A DNA stretch of 64,000 nt. Source: Bradyrhizobium sp. Its GTDB lineage: Bacteria > Pseudomonadota > Alphaproteobacteria > Rhizobiales > Xanthobacteraceae. The stretch spans positions 1,224,258-1,288,257 of the forward strand of contig NZ_JACRMG010000009.1 in the NCBI RefSeq assembly GCF_016219575.1. Direction: 5' to 3'. Shown piece by piece: positions 23,376 to 32,830 of the stretch (the stretch's first letter is position 1; every line of letters starts with the position of its first letter). The notes beneath the pieces are model-generated. The model had not been told where the DNA came from, ran no database searches, and saw nothing but the letters and a program-made list of their open reading frames with translations. Made by a program: the position numbers and the translations under genes.

Positions 23376-24620
23376 ATGTCACCCTCGCCCGCGATCGACC
23401 TGCCACCGACTTTCAACCGGCTCGCCTGGTCCAACCTTGCCGCGCAATCGGCCGAGCAAATTGCGCTGGCCGCAGCACCCATCGTCGCCGTGCTGCTGCT
23501 CGGTGTCGGCGAAGGCCAGACCGGCGCGCTGCAGACCGCACTGACGCTGCCCTTCATCCTGTTTGCGATCCCGGCGGGCCTGCTCGCCGACCGCATGTCG
23601 CGGCGTTTCCTGATGGCCGGCTCGGAAGCCGTGCGCGCGGCCGCGCTTGCTGCCATCCTGCTGCTGATCTGGCTGGGAGCGCTCAACCTGCCGCTGCTCG
23701 CCCTGCTCGGCTTTGCCGCGGTGTGCGGAACCGTCGTCTACAGCGTCGCCGCGCCCGCCCTGGTGCCTTCGCTCGTCGCCTCCGTCCAATTGCCGGCGGC
23801 CAATGCCCGGATTGAACTCGCACGCACCGTCGCCTTCGCCGCCGGTCCCGCGCTCGGCGGCGTGCTGGTCGGCTGGGCCGGCGCTGCGCCCGCCTTCGGC
23901 TTTGCCGCGGCGCTGTCCGTGGTTGCCGTGGTGCTGCTCTCCGGCATCCATGAACCGGTGCGCCAGCCCACGCCGCGCCGGCATCCCCTGAAGGAGATCG
24001 GCGAAGGCGCCGGCTTCGTAATGCGGCACGCATTGCTGCGACCGGTATTCGTCACCCAGTTCATCTTCAACACCGCCTCGTTCCTGCTGCTGGCGGTGTT
24101 CGTGCCCTACGCCGTGCGCCGTCTTGGCCTCAGCGCAGCCGGCGTCGGCGCCACGCTCGCGATGTACGGCCTCGGCATGGTGGTCGGCGCGCTGCTGGCC
24201 ACGCGCGTGATGCGCTGGCTCGCCTTCGGCACCGTGATCGGCCTCGGGCCTGTCACCGGCTTCATGGCCGCCGCGGTCATGGCGCTGACGACGCTGGTGC
24301 CCTCGCCGTGGCTCGCCGGCCTCAGCTTCTTCCTGCTCGGCGCCGGCCCGATCCTGTGGGTGATATCGACCACCACGCTGCGGCAATCGGTGACGCCGCC
24401 GAGCCTGCTTGGCCGCGTCTCCGCCATCAACATCATGAGCTATGGCGCCCGCCCGCTCGGCTCCGCGCTCGGCGCCGTCTTCGGCGGCCTCTACGGCGCG
24501 GAAATGTGCCTTTATTTGACGGCCGCGATCTTCGCCACGCAGGCGCTGGTGATCTGGCTCTCGCCCGCCGTGGCGCTGGCGCGACAGCCGGAGATGGTGG
24601 GCGAACCCGCGCGGTGTTGA
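23376..24620 (+). CDS. MFS transporter (EntS/MFS_3 type)
   Basis: A 414-residue major facilitator with about 12 membrane helices. It shows the loop 2-3 motif GLLADRMSRRFLMAGSEAVR, typical of the exporter-like MFS_3 group that contains the enterobactin exporter EntS. The substrate is unknown. The ATG at 23376 begins MSPSPAIDLPPTFNRL; codons upstream run through the shared promoter region with mntH. It is divergent from mntH, so metal-linked regulation is possible but not demonstrated. Confidence 0.88.
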   Translation: MSPSPAIDLPPTFNRLAWSNLAAQSAEQIALAAAPIVAVLLLGVGEGQTGALQTALTLPFILFAIPAGLLADRMSRRFLMAGSEAVRAAALAAILLLIWLGALNLPLLALLGFAAVCGTVVYSVAAPALVPSLVASVQLPAANARIELARTVAFAAGPALGGVLVGWAGAAPAFGFAAALSVVAVVLLSGIHEPVRQPTPRRHPLKEIGEGAGFVMRHALLRPVFVTQFIFNTASFLLLAVFVPYAVRRLGLSAAGVGATLAMYGLGMVVGALLATRVMRWLAFGTVIGLGPVTGFMAAAVMALTTLVPSPWLAGLSFFLLGAGPILWVISTTTLRQSVTPPSLLGRVSAINIMSYGARPLGSALGAVFGGLYGAEMCLYLTAAIFATQALVIWLSPAVALARQPEMVGEPARC

Positions 24621-24641
24621 AGTTAACGGTATCAAGCTCGA

Positions 24642-25901
24642 TTACCCCGCCACATAGCGAGCGTATTTCCCGGCGACGACCTCGTCGGTCAGGATGTCCG
24701 GATCCAGCGTGTAGAGATCCTGTGCGCCGCCGATGCCGCGCAGCGCAAAGCGGCCGGTAGAGACGAGGTAGTTTCGCCCGGTCGCGTCCAGGCCGTTGCG
24801 GAAGGCGGACGAGGTCAGGAGATCGCGGTCGACGGAGCGGCACATCGAGGCGATGCGGCTGACTTCGTTGACGGCAGGCCCCACCACGGTGAAGTCGAGG
24901 CGGTCGTCACTGCCGATGTTGCCGTAAAAGACCTCGCCGATGTGCAGGCCGACATGCGCCGTCGTGGTTGGCCTGCCCTCGGCCGAACGGCGCGCGTTCA
25001 GCACGTCCATGTTGTGGCGGAAGCGGTGCTCTGCACGCAATGCGTTGCGCTTGGCGACCGACATGTCTTCGTTGGTGAACATGGCGAGCACGCCGTCGCC
25101 GATCAGCTTCAGCACCTCGCCGCCGGCATCGTGGATCGCATCGATCGAGGCCTGGGCATAATCGTTCAGGAACGGGATGATCTCGCCCGGCTCCATCTGC
25201 GCGCTGATGGATGTCGACGAGCGAAGGTCGGAGAACCACAGCACCGTCTTGATCCGCTCGGTGATGCCGCGCGACATCTTTCCGCGCAACACCTGCTCGG
25301 AGGTCTCGCGTCCGAGATAGACCCGTCCCAGCGTTCGCGCGATATCGGCTTGCGCCGCGGACTTGATGGCGAGCCCGAGCACCGGCACGAGATCGCGCAG
25401 CGCAGCCAGGCCTTCTTCACCAAACCCGTCATCCCGACGCGTCGTCCAGTTGGAGTAGACGCAATCCATCTGGCCCATCGTGCCGGCCTCGCCGAAGCGG
25501 TGCACGAAGGAGGTCACATGCTTGTGACCCTGGGCGGCGAACTCCTCGAACCGCGAATAGCGGCGCGAGGCCGTGTCGGACAGGTCGATCACGCGCTGCT
25601 CGTGGCCCTGTTCGAGCATGTCGTAGAAGATCGAGCGGCGCCAGCCGTCCGCCACTTCGCCCTCCTCGGTCGGGCCATATTCGAAACTGTCGGGCTGGTT
25701 GGTCTCGGTGTCGTGCCAGCGGAAGCCGCGGCCCTCGAAAATCGGATGCAGCGTATCGATCACGACGAGCCCATACGAAATCGCGATCCCCTCGGCACAG
25801 CAACGCTCGCAAAAGCCGCGGACCAGGTCGCTTTCGGGCAGGCCGGTGAGACCCTGGCTGACCAGCCAGTTCACCAGGCGGAGGCGTGGAACGGGTTGCA
25901 T
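24642..25901 (-). CDS. Class III adenylate/guanylate cyclase
   Basis: A 419-residue soluble protein with an N-terminal region of about 210 residues of unknown fold and a C-terminal class III cyclase domain. The metal-binding aspartates are Asp225 (LWFSDLRSSTS) and Asp269 (KLIGDGVLAMF). Lys265 and the later LDFTVVGPAVNE aspartate match ATP-specific cyclases, so cAMP is the likely product. The ATG at 25901 (MQPVPRLRLV) is preferred to an in-frame TTG seven codons earlier. It is convergent with the MFS gene on its 3' side. Confidence 0.9.
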   Translation of the reverse strand: MQPVPRLRLVNWLVSQGLTGLPESDLVRGFCERCCAEGIAISYGLVVIDTLHPIFEGRGFRWHDTETNQPDSFEYGPTEEGEVADGWRRSIFYDMLEQGHEQRVIDLSDTASRRYSRFEEFAAQGHKHVTSFVHRFGEAGTMGQMDCVYSNWTTRRDDGFGEEGLAALRDLVPVLGLAIKSAAQADIARTLGRVYLGRETSEQVLRGKMSRGITERIKTVLWFSDLRSSTSISAQMEPGEIIPFLNDYAQASIDAIHDAGGEVLKLIGDGVLAMFTNEDMSVAKRNALRAEHRFRHNMDVLNARRSAEGRPTTTAHVGLHIGEVFYGNIGSDDRLDFTVVGPAVNEVSRIASMCRSVDRDLLTSSAFRNGLDATGRNYLVSTGRFALRGIGGAQDLYTLDPDILTDEVVAGKYARYVAG

Positions 25902-26050
25902 GGGAGCAATTATGCCGCGCAATCAGCCGTGACGAAAGCGTGGCCCAGCAATGCCCCAATCACCTTGACGGCATGATTGCGAGCGCGGCAAATGCGGCTG
26001 CGCTTCAAGGAGAACCGGATGCAGCCGGCAGGAATCGGACTCACGAGGAA

Positions 26051-27214
26051 ATGAACCCGCCGCAGCTTCCGATCATCCTGGCGCTCGGCACGACGCAGAC
26101 GCTGGCCTGGGCCTCGAGCTATTACCTGCCCGCGATTCTGGCCGACCCGATCGGCCGCGATCTCGGCGTCTCCTCGAACTGGATCTTTGCAGCCTTCTCG
26201 GCCTCGCTGGTGCTCTCGGCGATTCTCGGGCCGCGCGTCGGCCGGCAGATCGACCTCGTCGGCGGCCGCTCGGTGCTGTGCATCTCCAATCTGACGCTCG
26301 CCGCGGGACTCGCCCTGCTCGGCTTCACCTATTCCATCCCGGTCCTCGTGATTGCCTGGCTGCTGCTCGGCATCGGCATGGGCATGGGCCTTTATGACGC
26401 CGCGTTCGGCGCGCTCGGCCGCATCTATGGCGACGCGGCGCGGCGCTCGATCACCGGCATCACGCTGATCGCAGGCTTTGCCTCCACCGTCGGCTGGCCG
26501 CTGACGGCGCTCGGGCTCGAGCAGATCGGCTGGCGCAACACCTGCTTTGCCTGGGCGGCGGCGCATATCCTGCTCGGGCTGCCGATCAATTTCTTCATGC
26601 TGCCGGCGGTGCACGGCGCCAAGGCCGCGATCGCCAATGCCGTGAAGCCGCATGTCCCGATCGACCGGGCCATGATCGTGCTCGCCTTCGTGTTCGCGGC
26701 GGCCTGGAGCGTCACCAGCGCGATGGCGGCGCACTTCCCGCGCATCCTCGAAGCGGCTGGCGCGACCTCGGTGCAGGCGATTGCGGCCGGCGCCCTGATC
26801 GGACCCGCACAGGTCGCGGCGCGGGTCGTGGAGGCGAGCGTGCTCAGCCGTTACCATCCGCTGCTCTCGACGCGCCTCTCCTGTGTCACGCACCCGATCG
26901 GGGCCGCCATCGTCCTCTTGTTCGGCGGCGCCTTCGCGAGCGTGTTCGCCGTTTTTCATGGAACGGGCAACGGCATCCTGACCATTGCGCGCGGCACGCT
27001 TCCGCTCGCCATCTTCGGCTCGCAGAACTACGCCTATCGGCTCGGCCTGCTCGGCGCGCCCTCGCGGATGGCGCAGGCCGCGGCGCCGCTGGCGTTCGGC
27101 CTGCTGATCGACGTCATGGGCAGCAAGGTGCTGATCGTATCCTCGGTGTTCAGCCTCGCCGCGCTTGCAGCGCTGTTCCTGCTCAACGCGAGATCCGCAT
27201 CGTCGAGGACTTGA
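26051..27214 (+). CDS. MFS transporter
   Basis: A 387-residue major facilitator with 12 hydrophobic segments, starting MNPPQLPIILALGTTQTLAW. The loop motif GPRVGRQIDLVGGRSVL is present. The substrate cannot be inferred. The start is uncertain: the GAGGAA before the ATG at 26051 is very close to the codon, and an upstream ATG at 25973 is possible. It is divergent from the cyclase gene and 52 bp before a small membrane protein gene. Confidence 0.87.
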   Translation: MNPPQLPIILALGTTQTLAWASSYYLPAILADPIGRDLGVSSNWIFAAFSASLVLSAILGPRVGRQIDLVGGRSVLCISNLTLAAGLALLGFTYSIPVLVIAWLLLGIGMGMGLYDAAFGALGRIYGDAARRSITGITLIAGFASTVGWPLTALGLEQIGWRNTCFAWAAAHILLGLPINFFMLPAVHGAKAAIANAVKPHVPIDRAMIVLAFVFAAAWSVTSAMAAHFPRILEAAGATSVQAIAAGALIGPAQVAARVVEASVLSRYHPLLSTRLSCVTHPIGAAIVLLFGGAFASVFAVFHGTGNGILTIARGTLPLAIFGSQNYAYRLGLLGAPSRMAQAAAPLAFGLLIDVMGSKVLIVSSVFSLAALAALFLLNARSASSRT

Positions 27215-27266
27215 CCGAACCGGGTTGTTGTTTTCCATAGACGGCTCAATCACGCGGAACGGCATC

Positions 27267-27458
27267 ATGGACAACGAGACCAATCCGGGCCGAAGCTGGT
27301 GGAAATGGGCAATCACACCGCCGCAATCCTATGCGGTCTATCTTGCGTGCCTCGCCCTGGTGTTCGTGCTTTCCTTCTATGCCGGCACGATGAAGCCGAA
27401 GGGATCGGCCGGCATGGGACCGCCGCCCGCGCCCGTCCCTGCGGCGCCGCGCAACTGA
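27267..27458 (+). CDS. Single-span membrane protein, 63 residues
   Basis: A small protein with one predicted membrane helix (about residues 20-40, SYAVYLACLALVFVLSFYAG) and a proline/alanine-rich tail (MGPPPAPVPAAPRN). It is short enough to be a regulatory or complex-associated micro-protein, but no family is recognised. It lies 52 bp after the MFS gene and may be co-transcribed with it. Confidence 0.65.
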   Translation: MDNETNPGRSWWKWAITPPQSYAVYLACLALVFVLSFYAGTMKPKGSAGMGPPPAPVPAAPRN

Positions 27459-27576
27459 ATCTCACGGCCTCTCCGGCGTCGCGATCAAATGATGTGGAAA
27501 GCAAGCGGCGCCAGGACCATACGCCCACGTCGCGGAGCGGCTAGCGGGGAATGACGCGTGGAGCGCGCGCAAGTCG

Positions 27577-27990
27577 TCACCGCCCTGCCTTTCCCACTAC
27601 CTCGCCATCCTCCTTCACGAAGGACGCCACGGGCTTGTCGAGCAGGTCGAGCACCAGCTCGGACGGCCGGCATATCCGCACGCCCTTGTCCGTCACCACG
27701 ATCGGACGCTGGATCAGGATCGGATGCGCCAGCATGAAGCCGATCAGCTCGTCATCGCTCCATTTGGGATCGGCGAGATCAAGTTCGGCATAGGGCGTGC
27801 CTTTCTCACGCAGCATTGCGCGGACGGGAACGCCCATCGCCCTGGCCAGTTCAAGCAACCGCTCGCGGCCTGGTGGCGTCTTCAGGTATTCGATCACCTC
27901 GGGCTCCTCGCCGCTCTGCCGGATCATGGCCAGCGTGTTGCGCGACGTGCCGCAGGCGGGGTTGTGATAGATGGTGACTTTCACGGGCAC
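27577..27990 (-). CDS. arsC: Arsenate reductase, glutaredoxin-coupled
   Basis: A 137-residue ArsC-family enzyme reducing arsenate with glutathione/glutaredoxin. The catalytic Cys13 is in YHNPACGTSRNTL, and the arginine-containing segment LIQRPIVV is intact. The GTG start is preceded by TGAGGAACT. No arsenite exporter or ArsR gene is next to it; the nearest neighbour is a cation exporter, so a broader Spx/ArsC-like role cannot be excluded. Confidence 0.9.
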   Translation of the reverse strand: MPVKVTIYHNPACGTSRNTLAMIRQSGEEPEVIEYLKTPPGRERLLELARAMGVPVRAMLREKGTPYAELDLADPKWSDDELIGFMLAHPILIQRPIVVTDKGVRICRPSELVLDLLDKPVASFVKEDGEVVGKAGR

Positions 27991-28021
27991 AGTTCCTCAC
28001 ACGGGTTGACCGTCACACGGG

Positions 28022-28948
28022 CTACACCACTTCGTCCGGCGCAAGCGCACATCGCGTATCCTCGCTGATCTCGATCTGGAGCGTGGCGTGACCGATGGAA
28101 AAGTCGTGCGCAAGCCGGTGCGCGGTTTCGATGAGGAATCGATCGCCGGGGTGGCCTGCCGGCATCACCACATGGCACGTCAAGGCGGTCTCGGTCGTGC
28201 TGATCGGCCAGATATGCAAGTCGTGAACCTGCGTCACGCCCGGCTGCTTTCGCAGGAATTCCTTCACCGCTTCCGCACTGATCCCGGCCGGCACGGCGTC
28301 GAGCGACATGCTGACCGAGCTGCGGAGCAGGCCATAGGTGCTCCAGAAAATGACAGCGCAGATCAAAAGGCTCATCAACGGGTCGATCCACATCTGGCCG
28401 GTCCAGAGGATCAGGCCGGCCGCGATCACGACGCCAAGGGAAACGGCCGCATCGGCGGCCATGTGCAGGAACGCGCCCTCGATGTTGATGTCGCTCTTGC
28501 GTCCCTTTGCGAACATCATGGCGGTTGCGGCGTTGATGACAATGCCGATCCCGGCCACGACCATCACGGTCATCCCCGATACCGGCTCCGGGTTGAAGAA
28601 GCGAAGGACGGATTCCCAGCCGATCGCACCCACCGCGACCAGCAGGAAGACCGCGTTGAACAGGGCGGCGAGAATCGAGGAGCCGCGGAAACCGTAGGTA
28701 AAGCGGCCGTCAGGCGCCCGCTTCGACAGCGATGCGGCGCCCCAGGCGACGAAGAGGCCAAGCACGTCGCTGAGATTATGGCCCGCGTCGGCAATCAGCG
28801 CCGTCGAATTGCCGAGCCAGCCGAACACCAGTTCAGCCACGATGAAGGCGGAGTTCAGCGCAATGCCGACGGCAAACGCCCTGCCAAAATCGGCCGGTGC
28901 GTGCGCGTGCCCGCCGCTATGATCATGGCCGTGGTGGCTGTGCGCCAT
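28022..28948 (-). CDS. Cation diffusion facilitator (DmeF/ZitB type)
   Basis: A 308-residue inner-membrane metal exporter with six helices. The transport sites are the HxxxD pairs in IADAGHNLSDVLG (helix 2) and LHMAADAAVSLG (helix 5). The N-terminus is histidine-rich (MAHSHHGHDHSGGHAHA), and a cytoplasmic C-terminal domain with VHDLHIWPIST follows. Zinc, cobalt or nickel are candidate substrates. The ATG at 28948 is used; the frame upstream runs into repeat sequence. Confidence 0.92.
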   Translation of the reverse strand: MAHSHHGHDHSGGHAHAPADFGRAFAVGIALNSAFIVAELVFGWLGNSTALIADAGHNLSDVLGLFVAWGAASLSKRAPDGRFTYGFRGSSILAALFNAVFLLVAVGAIGWESVLRFFNPEPVSGMTVMVVAGIGIVINAATAMMFAKGRKSDINIEGAFLHMAADAAVSLGVVIAAGLILWTGQMWIDPLMSLLICAVIFWSTYGLLRSSVSMSLDAVPAGISAEAVKEFLRKQPGVTQVHDLHIWPISTTETALTCHVVMPAGHPGDRFLIETAHRLAHDFSIGHATLQIEISEDTRCALAPDEVV

Positions 28949-29050
28949 CGGACGTCTCCGGCTGATATTGGCGAGCCCTGTACGAGTCGCACACGAAGTC
29001 AGCCCGATATAGCGCTTGGCGAAGCGAATACTATCACAGGCGATGCAATC

Positions 29051-29168
29051 GTAGGATGGGTAGAGCGCAGCGAAACCCATCATGCCTCGGCAACGGGAAA
29101 GCGATGGGTTTCGCGGAGCTTGTCATCGGGCGCGCGTTCGCGCGACCCGTTGGCTCAACCCATCCTAC
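29051..29168. repeat. Intergenic palindromic repeat, family C (copy 1)
   Basis: A 118-bp element beginning GTAGGATGGGTAGAGCG and ending GGCTCAACCCATCCTAC, with an inner pair GCGAAACCCATC and GATGGGTTTCGC. A shorter copy lies at 30655-30732. The arms match over about 14 bp. It sits in the gap between the cation exporter and the third MFS gene. Confidence 0.85.
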
Positions 29169-29184
29169 GAACTGAACGAGCGGC

Positions 29185-30411
29185 CTACCCCTGCTCTTCC
29201 GGCGGCTTGACGTGGCGGAACGTGTACAGCAGCGCGAGATCGTAAGCGATCTTCAGCGCGCCGCAGACCACCAGCGGCAGGCCAGAAAAGCTCGTCGTCA
29301 GCAGCACGCCGGCGATCGCCGGGCTGATGCTGGAAGCGAGGCTGCGCGGCACCGCGGTGACACTGGCCGCCGCCGGCCGCTCCGCCGGCGTCACCACGGC
29401 CATGACGTAGGAGGTGCGGGTCGGCACATCCATCTGCGACAAGGCCGAGCGCAACAGCAAGAGCGCCAGCGCGACGTAGAGATCGGGCGCGAAGGCGGCC
29501 CCGATCAGGAAGATACTGGAGGGGATATGCGTGAACACCATGGTGTTGACGAGCCCGATCCGCCGCGAAATCCAGGCTGCGACCGGATAGGAAAAGGCCG
29601 ACAGCGTCGAGGCCCAGAAGAAGAACACGCCGGCCGCCGACAGCGACAGATCGAAGCGCTGGAACAGCCAGAGCACCAGCAGCGATTGCGCGACGAAGCC
29701 GCCGGCGAAGGCGTCGACGGAAAACAGCGCCGCGAGCTTGTAGACCGTGCCGCGCGACGGGCCGAGCGGCGCATGCGCCTTCTCCTCCGCGTGACCATGC
29801 GGCGCCTGGCGATAGAGCAGCGCGCAGATCACGCCGAGCGCGGCATAGGCGTAGAACATCAGCCGGAAGGCACCGAGCTGGGTGCCGCCGGAGGCGACGA
29901 GAAAATCCGGCAGCGAGGCCGCCAGCGAGCCGGCGGCGGCGCAGAGCGCGCCGATCAGGCTGTAGCGTGCGAACACCTGCGTGCGCCGCTCGTCGGAGGC
30001 GGTGCGCGCCAGCACCGCGTGCTCCAGCGGCACGGCGACGCCGAGATCGCCGCCGGAGGGATTGACGGTGCCGACGAAGGCGACCAGCGCGATCAGGGTG
30101 AGATGCTCGACGTTGGGGAATGCGAGACCCGTTGCCGTCATCAAGGCCGCCCCGAACAGCAGCAGCGCGCGCAGGTCGAAGCGCGGCGCGATCCAGCCGA
30201 TCAGAAGCGTGAGCAGCGCCGTGCCGAGCAGCGAGGCGGTGGCGACGATGCCGACCGCCGCCGCGTCATAGCCGAGCGCGGTCATGTAGGCCGGCAGGAT
30301 GATGATGGCAAAGCCGTCGCCGAAGCCGCGCAGCGCGCGGGCCGCGTAGAGCAGCGCGATCAGCGAGGATCCCGTGGCCGATTCCGGTTGATTAATGGTG
30401 CCTGCGTCCAT
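29185..30411 (-). CDS. MFS transporter
   Basis: A 408-residue major facilitator with 12 predicted helices and a histidine-containing central loop (RQAPHGHAEEKAHAPLG). The substrate is unknown. The ATG at 30411 (MDAGTINQPES) is preceded by GAGGATTGC; alternative upstream starts lack such a site. It is flanked on both sides by palindromic repeats, so it appears to be a single-gene unit. Confidence 0.86.
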   Translation of the reverse strand: MDAGTINQPESATGSSLIALLYAARALRGFGDGFAIIILPAYMTALGYDAAAVGIVATASLLGTALLTLLIGWIAPRFDLRALLLFGAALMTATGLAFPNVEHLTLIALVAFVGTVNPSGGDLGVAVPLEHAVLARTASDERRTQVFARYSLIGALCAAAGSLAASLPDFLVASGGTQLGAFRLMFYAYAALGVICALLYRQAPHGHAEEKAHAPLGPSRGTVYKLAALFSVDAFAGGFVAQSLLVLWLFQRFDLSLSAAGVFFFWASTLSAFSYPVAAWISRRIGLVNTMVFTHIPSSIFLIGAAFAPDLYVALALLLLRSALSQMDVPTRTSYVMAVVTPAERPAAASVTAVPRSLASSISPAIAGVLLTTSFSGLPLVVCGALKIAYDLALLYTFRHVKPPEEQG

Positions 30412-30556
30412 GCGCAATCCTCGAGACATCGAGTGGTGCGCAGAGCTTGGACGGCGGGCCGTCTGACGGGGAGCCTGCCTTGTCCCCGTGGCCATAAAAG
30501 TAGGTCGAATTGCATCCGTGCGCAAGGCGCGCGCGACGATCAGGCGCCCACTTGGC

Positions 30557-30639
30557 CCGTCATTCCGGGGCGATGCGTAGCATCGAACCCGGAATCTCGA
30601 GGTTCCGGGTTCGCGCTTCGCGCGCCCCGGAACGACGGG
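30557..30639. repeat. Intergenic palindromic repeat, family D
   Basis: A nested hairpin: CCCGTCATTCCGGGGCG on the left pairs with CGCCCCGGAACGACGGG on the right, and the inner AACCCGGAAT pairs with GGTTCCGGGTT. This is the common GTCATTCCGGGG element of Bradyrhizobium intergenic DNA. Confidence 0.85.
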
Positions 30640-30654
30640 ACAAGCTCACAGCGT

Positions 30655-30732
30655 GTAGGATGGGTTGAGCGAAGCGAAACCCATCGATCTTGTTGTGACA
30701 TGATGGGTTTCGCTTCGCTCAACCCATCCTGC
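30655..30732. repeat. Intergenic palindromic repeat, family C (copy 2)
   Basis: A 78-bp, almost perfect hairpin: GTAGGATGGGTTGAGCGAAG at the left and CTTCGCTCAACCCATCCTGC at the right, with a GAAACCCATC/GATGGGTTTC inner pair and a short AT-rich loop. It is a compact relative of the element at 29051-29168. Confidence 0.88.
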
Positions 30733-30745
30733 AAATTCCGCATAG

Positions 30746-32740
30746 CTACGGCAGCGCCACCGCGATCAACTCTTCCGGCAATCCGCCGCCGCCGACGGGA
30801 AAGGCGATGAACTGCTTGCCCGCCACCATGTAGGTGATCGGCGATCCCGTCGCGTTGGACGGCAGGGCGATGTCGGCAAGCTTCTCGCCGGTCGCCTTGT
30901 CGTACACCCACAAATGCGGATCGAGGGCGAAGAGATTGCGGATCAGACGCCCGTAGCGGGCATCCCAGCGCGGGGCGCTGGAGACGCCCATCTGCACGAC
31001 GATCATCACGGTCTTGGTCACCAGCGCCCAGCTCCGCGTCATCACGCCGAGATTGTCGGCTACCGGCACGCCGGCCTGCCGGAACAGCGGCAGCGCGCCG
31101 GTGCGCCCGACGGGAATGCGCCAGCGGTGCTCGCCCGAATTCATGTCGATGGCGACGATGCTGCCGAACGGCGGCTTGAGCAGCGGCAGGCCGCGCGGCC
31201 CCGGCAGCCAGGTTTGCGCGTTGCCGACATAGTCATAGGTTCCTTGCCACGGCTCGGGCTTGTCGATCTTGATCAGCGACGGAACGCGGTAGGTGCCGAC
31301 ATAGAGCATGCCGGTCTGGGGATCGACGGCAGCGCCCGACCAGCTGGCGCCGCCGGCATTGCCGGGAACGACGATGGTGCCGCGCTGTGTCGGCGGCGTG
31401 TACAAGCCACCGCGATCGAAGACATTGGCGATCTCGACCGCCTCCTTGTGAAGCTCCGGCGTGATGTCGAGCAGGTTCTCGTCGCGCGCGCCCTGCAGGT
31501 CAAACGGCGCCGGCTTCGAGGGAATCGGCTGCGTCTTCGAAGCTACTTCGCCCGGCACGGTCGATGCGGGGACCGGCTGCTCCTCGATCGGCCACACGGG
31601 CTTACCCGTGACGCGATCGAACACGTAGAGGAAAGCCTGCTTGGTCGGCTGCGCCACCGCCTTGATCTTCCTGCCGTCAACCGTGACGTCGATCAGGTTC
31701 GGCGCGGCAGGCGGATCGTAGTCCCACAGGCCGTGGTGCACGAGTTGGAAGTGCCAGACTTTCCTGCCGGTCACAGCCTCGATGCAAACCAGGCTTTCGC
31801 CATAGAGCCCGTCGCCGGGACGATGGCCGCCGTAATAGTCGTTGCTCGGCGTGGTGACCGGCAGATAGACGTAGCCGAGTTCCTCGTCGGCGCTCATCGG
31901 CGCCCAGACATTGGCGTTGCCGGTTTCCTTCCAGGAGCCTTTCTCCCAAGTCTCGACGCCGGGCTCCTCGCCCTGCGGCACGGTGTGGAAGGTCCAGAGC
32001 TGGCGTCCCGTCACGACGTCAAAGCCCCTGACGTCGCCGGGCGGGGCCGGCCGCTTGCCCCAGAAATCGAATACGGACGACCCCACCACGATGACCCCGC
32101 GCACGATCACCGGTGGCGAGGTCATGGTGTAGTAGACGGGATCGACGGGAATGCGCAGGCCCTGGGTGAGATCGACGCGGCCGTCCTTGCCGAAGCCCGC
32201 GACCGGCTTTCCCGTCTTCGCATCCAGCGCAATCATCTGCGAAAATGCCGTCAGCATGATGATGCGTTCGTCGTCGCCATTCTTCCACCAGGCGACGCCG
32301 CGGTGCAGCCAGCCATTATTGGCGGGCGCGCCAAGGCCGTTGTCGTAGATTTTGGGGTCGAACACCCATTTGGTCTCGCCCGTGGCGGCGTCGATGGCGG
32401 CGACCTGCGACAGCGAAGTCGAGGTGTAGAGCACGCCGCCAACCATCAGCGGCGTCGATTCATTGGCAAGGCTCGGCGCGATGGTTTCCGGCCGCGTCGC
32501 GCGCACCGCCATGTCAGGTGACTTCCAGCGCCAAGCGACGCGCAGGTTTTTCGCGTTGTCTTTCGTGATCTGCGCCAGCGGCGAGTAGCGCGCGGCGGCA
32601 TAGGTGCCGGCATAGGCCGGCCATTCGCCGGCAGAGAGTGCTTTGGCCGATTCAGGCAATGCACCGGGGATGGTCTGGGCGTGGAGTGCAGACGGCAGCA
32701 GCGCCAGGGCTGCGCCGAGAATTGCGACACGAGCAATCAT
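30746..32740 (-). CDS. PQQ-dependent (quinoprotein) dehydrogenase, soluble periplasmic form
   Basis: A 664-residue eight-bladed propeller dehydrogenase. A clear signal peptide ends near HAQ (residues 20-22), followed directly by the propeller, so it lacks the membrane helices of the E. coli glucose dehydrogenase. Family segments include WPAYAGTYAAARYSPL, the GKPVWPIEEQPVPAS region and LWDYDPPAAPNLIDV. It probably oxidises an alcohol or sugar and passes electrons to the respiratory chain; no cytochrome gene is adjacent. GGGAGGATG precedes the ATG. It is divergent from the GntR-slipin operon. Confidence 0.9.
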   Translation of the reverse strand: MIARVAILGAALALLPSALHAQTIPGALPESAKALSAGEWPAYAGTYAAARYSPLAQITKDNAKNLRVAWRWKSPDMAVRATRPETIAPSLANESTPLMVGGVLYTSTSLSQVAAIDAATGETKWVFDPKIYDNGLGAPANNGWLHRGVAWWKNGDDERIIMLTAFSQMIALDAKTGKPVAGFGKDGRVDLTQGLRIPVDPVYYTMTSPPVIVRGVIVVGSSVFDFWGKRPAPPGDVRGFDVVTGRQLWTFHTVPQGEEPGVETWEKGSWKETGNANVWAPMSADEELGYVYLPVTTPSNDYYGGHRPGDGLYGESLVCIEAVTGRKVWHFQLVHHGLWDYDPPAAPNLIDVTVDGRKIKAVAQPTKQAFLYVFDRVTGKPVWPIEEQPVPASTVPGEVASKTQPIPSKPAPFDLQGARDENLLDITPELHKEAVEIANVFDRGGLYTPPTQRGTIVVPGNAGGASWSGAAVDPQTGMLYVGTYRVPSLIKIDKPEPWQGTYDYVGNAQTWLPGPRGLPLLKPPFGSIVAIDMNSGEHRWRIPVGRTGALPLFRQAGVPVADNLGVMTRSWALVTKTVMIVVQMGVSSAPRWDARYGRLIRNLFALDPHLWVYDKATGEKLADIALPSNATGSPITYMVAGKQFIAFPVGGGGLPEELIAVALP

Positions 32741-32793
32741 GTCATCCTCCCTGCCCCAGCCAGCCTAACGCCTTGGCCGGGCCGCAACCAGTA

Positions 32794-32830
32794 TTGACTA
32801 TCGAGTACTATTTGTCTAGTGTACTAGTTA
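32794..32830 (+). promoter_or_regulatory. Candidate promoter and operator of the GntR-slipin operon
   Basis: TTGACT at 32794-32799 is followed after 17 bp by TAGTGT at 32817-32822, and a dyad CTAGT-GT-ACTAG at 32816-32827 covers the second box. The GntR start codon is at 32831, so the transcript would be leaderless or nearly so. YtrA-type GntR repressors bind such dyads at their own promoters. The boxes are my reading and not verified. Confidence 0.5.

Larger units (their letters stand above)
30412..30745. other. Repeat-filled intergenic region
   Basis: The 334 bp between the PQQ dehydrogenase stop and the MFS start hold two palindromic repeats (30557-30639 and 30655-30732) and the MFS promoter. 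No gene or RNA was seen. Confidence 0.6.

Noticed and set aside
29051..30732. CRISPR-like array suggested by clustered repeats
   Set aside because: The repeats are fold-back intergenic elements of different families with no regular repeat-spacer unit, and no cas genes are present.
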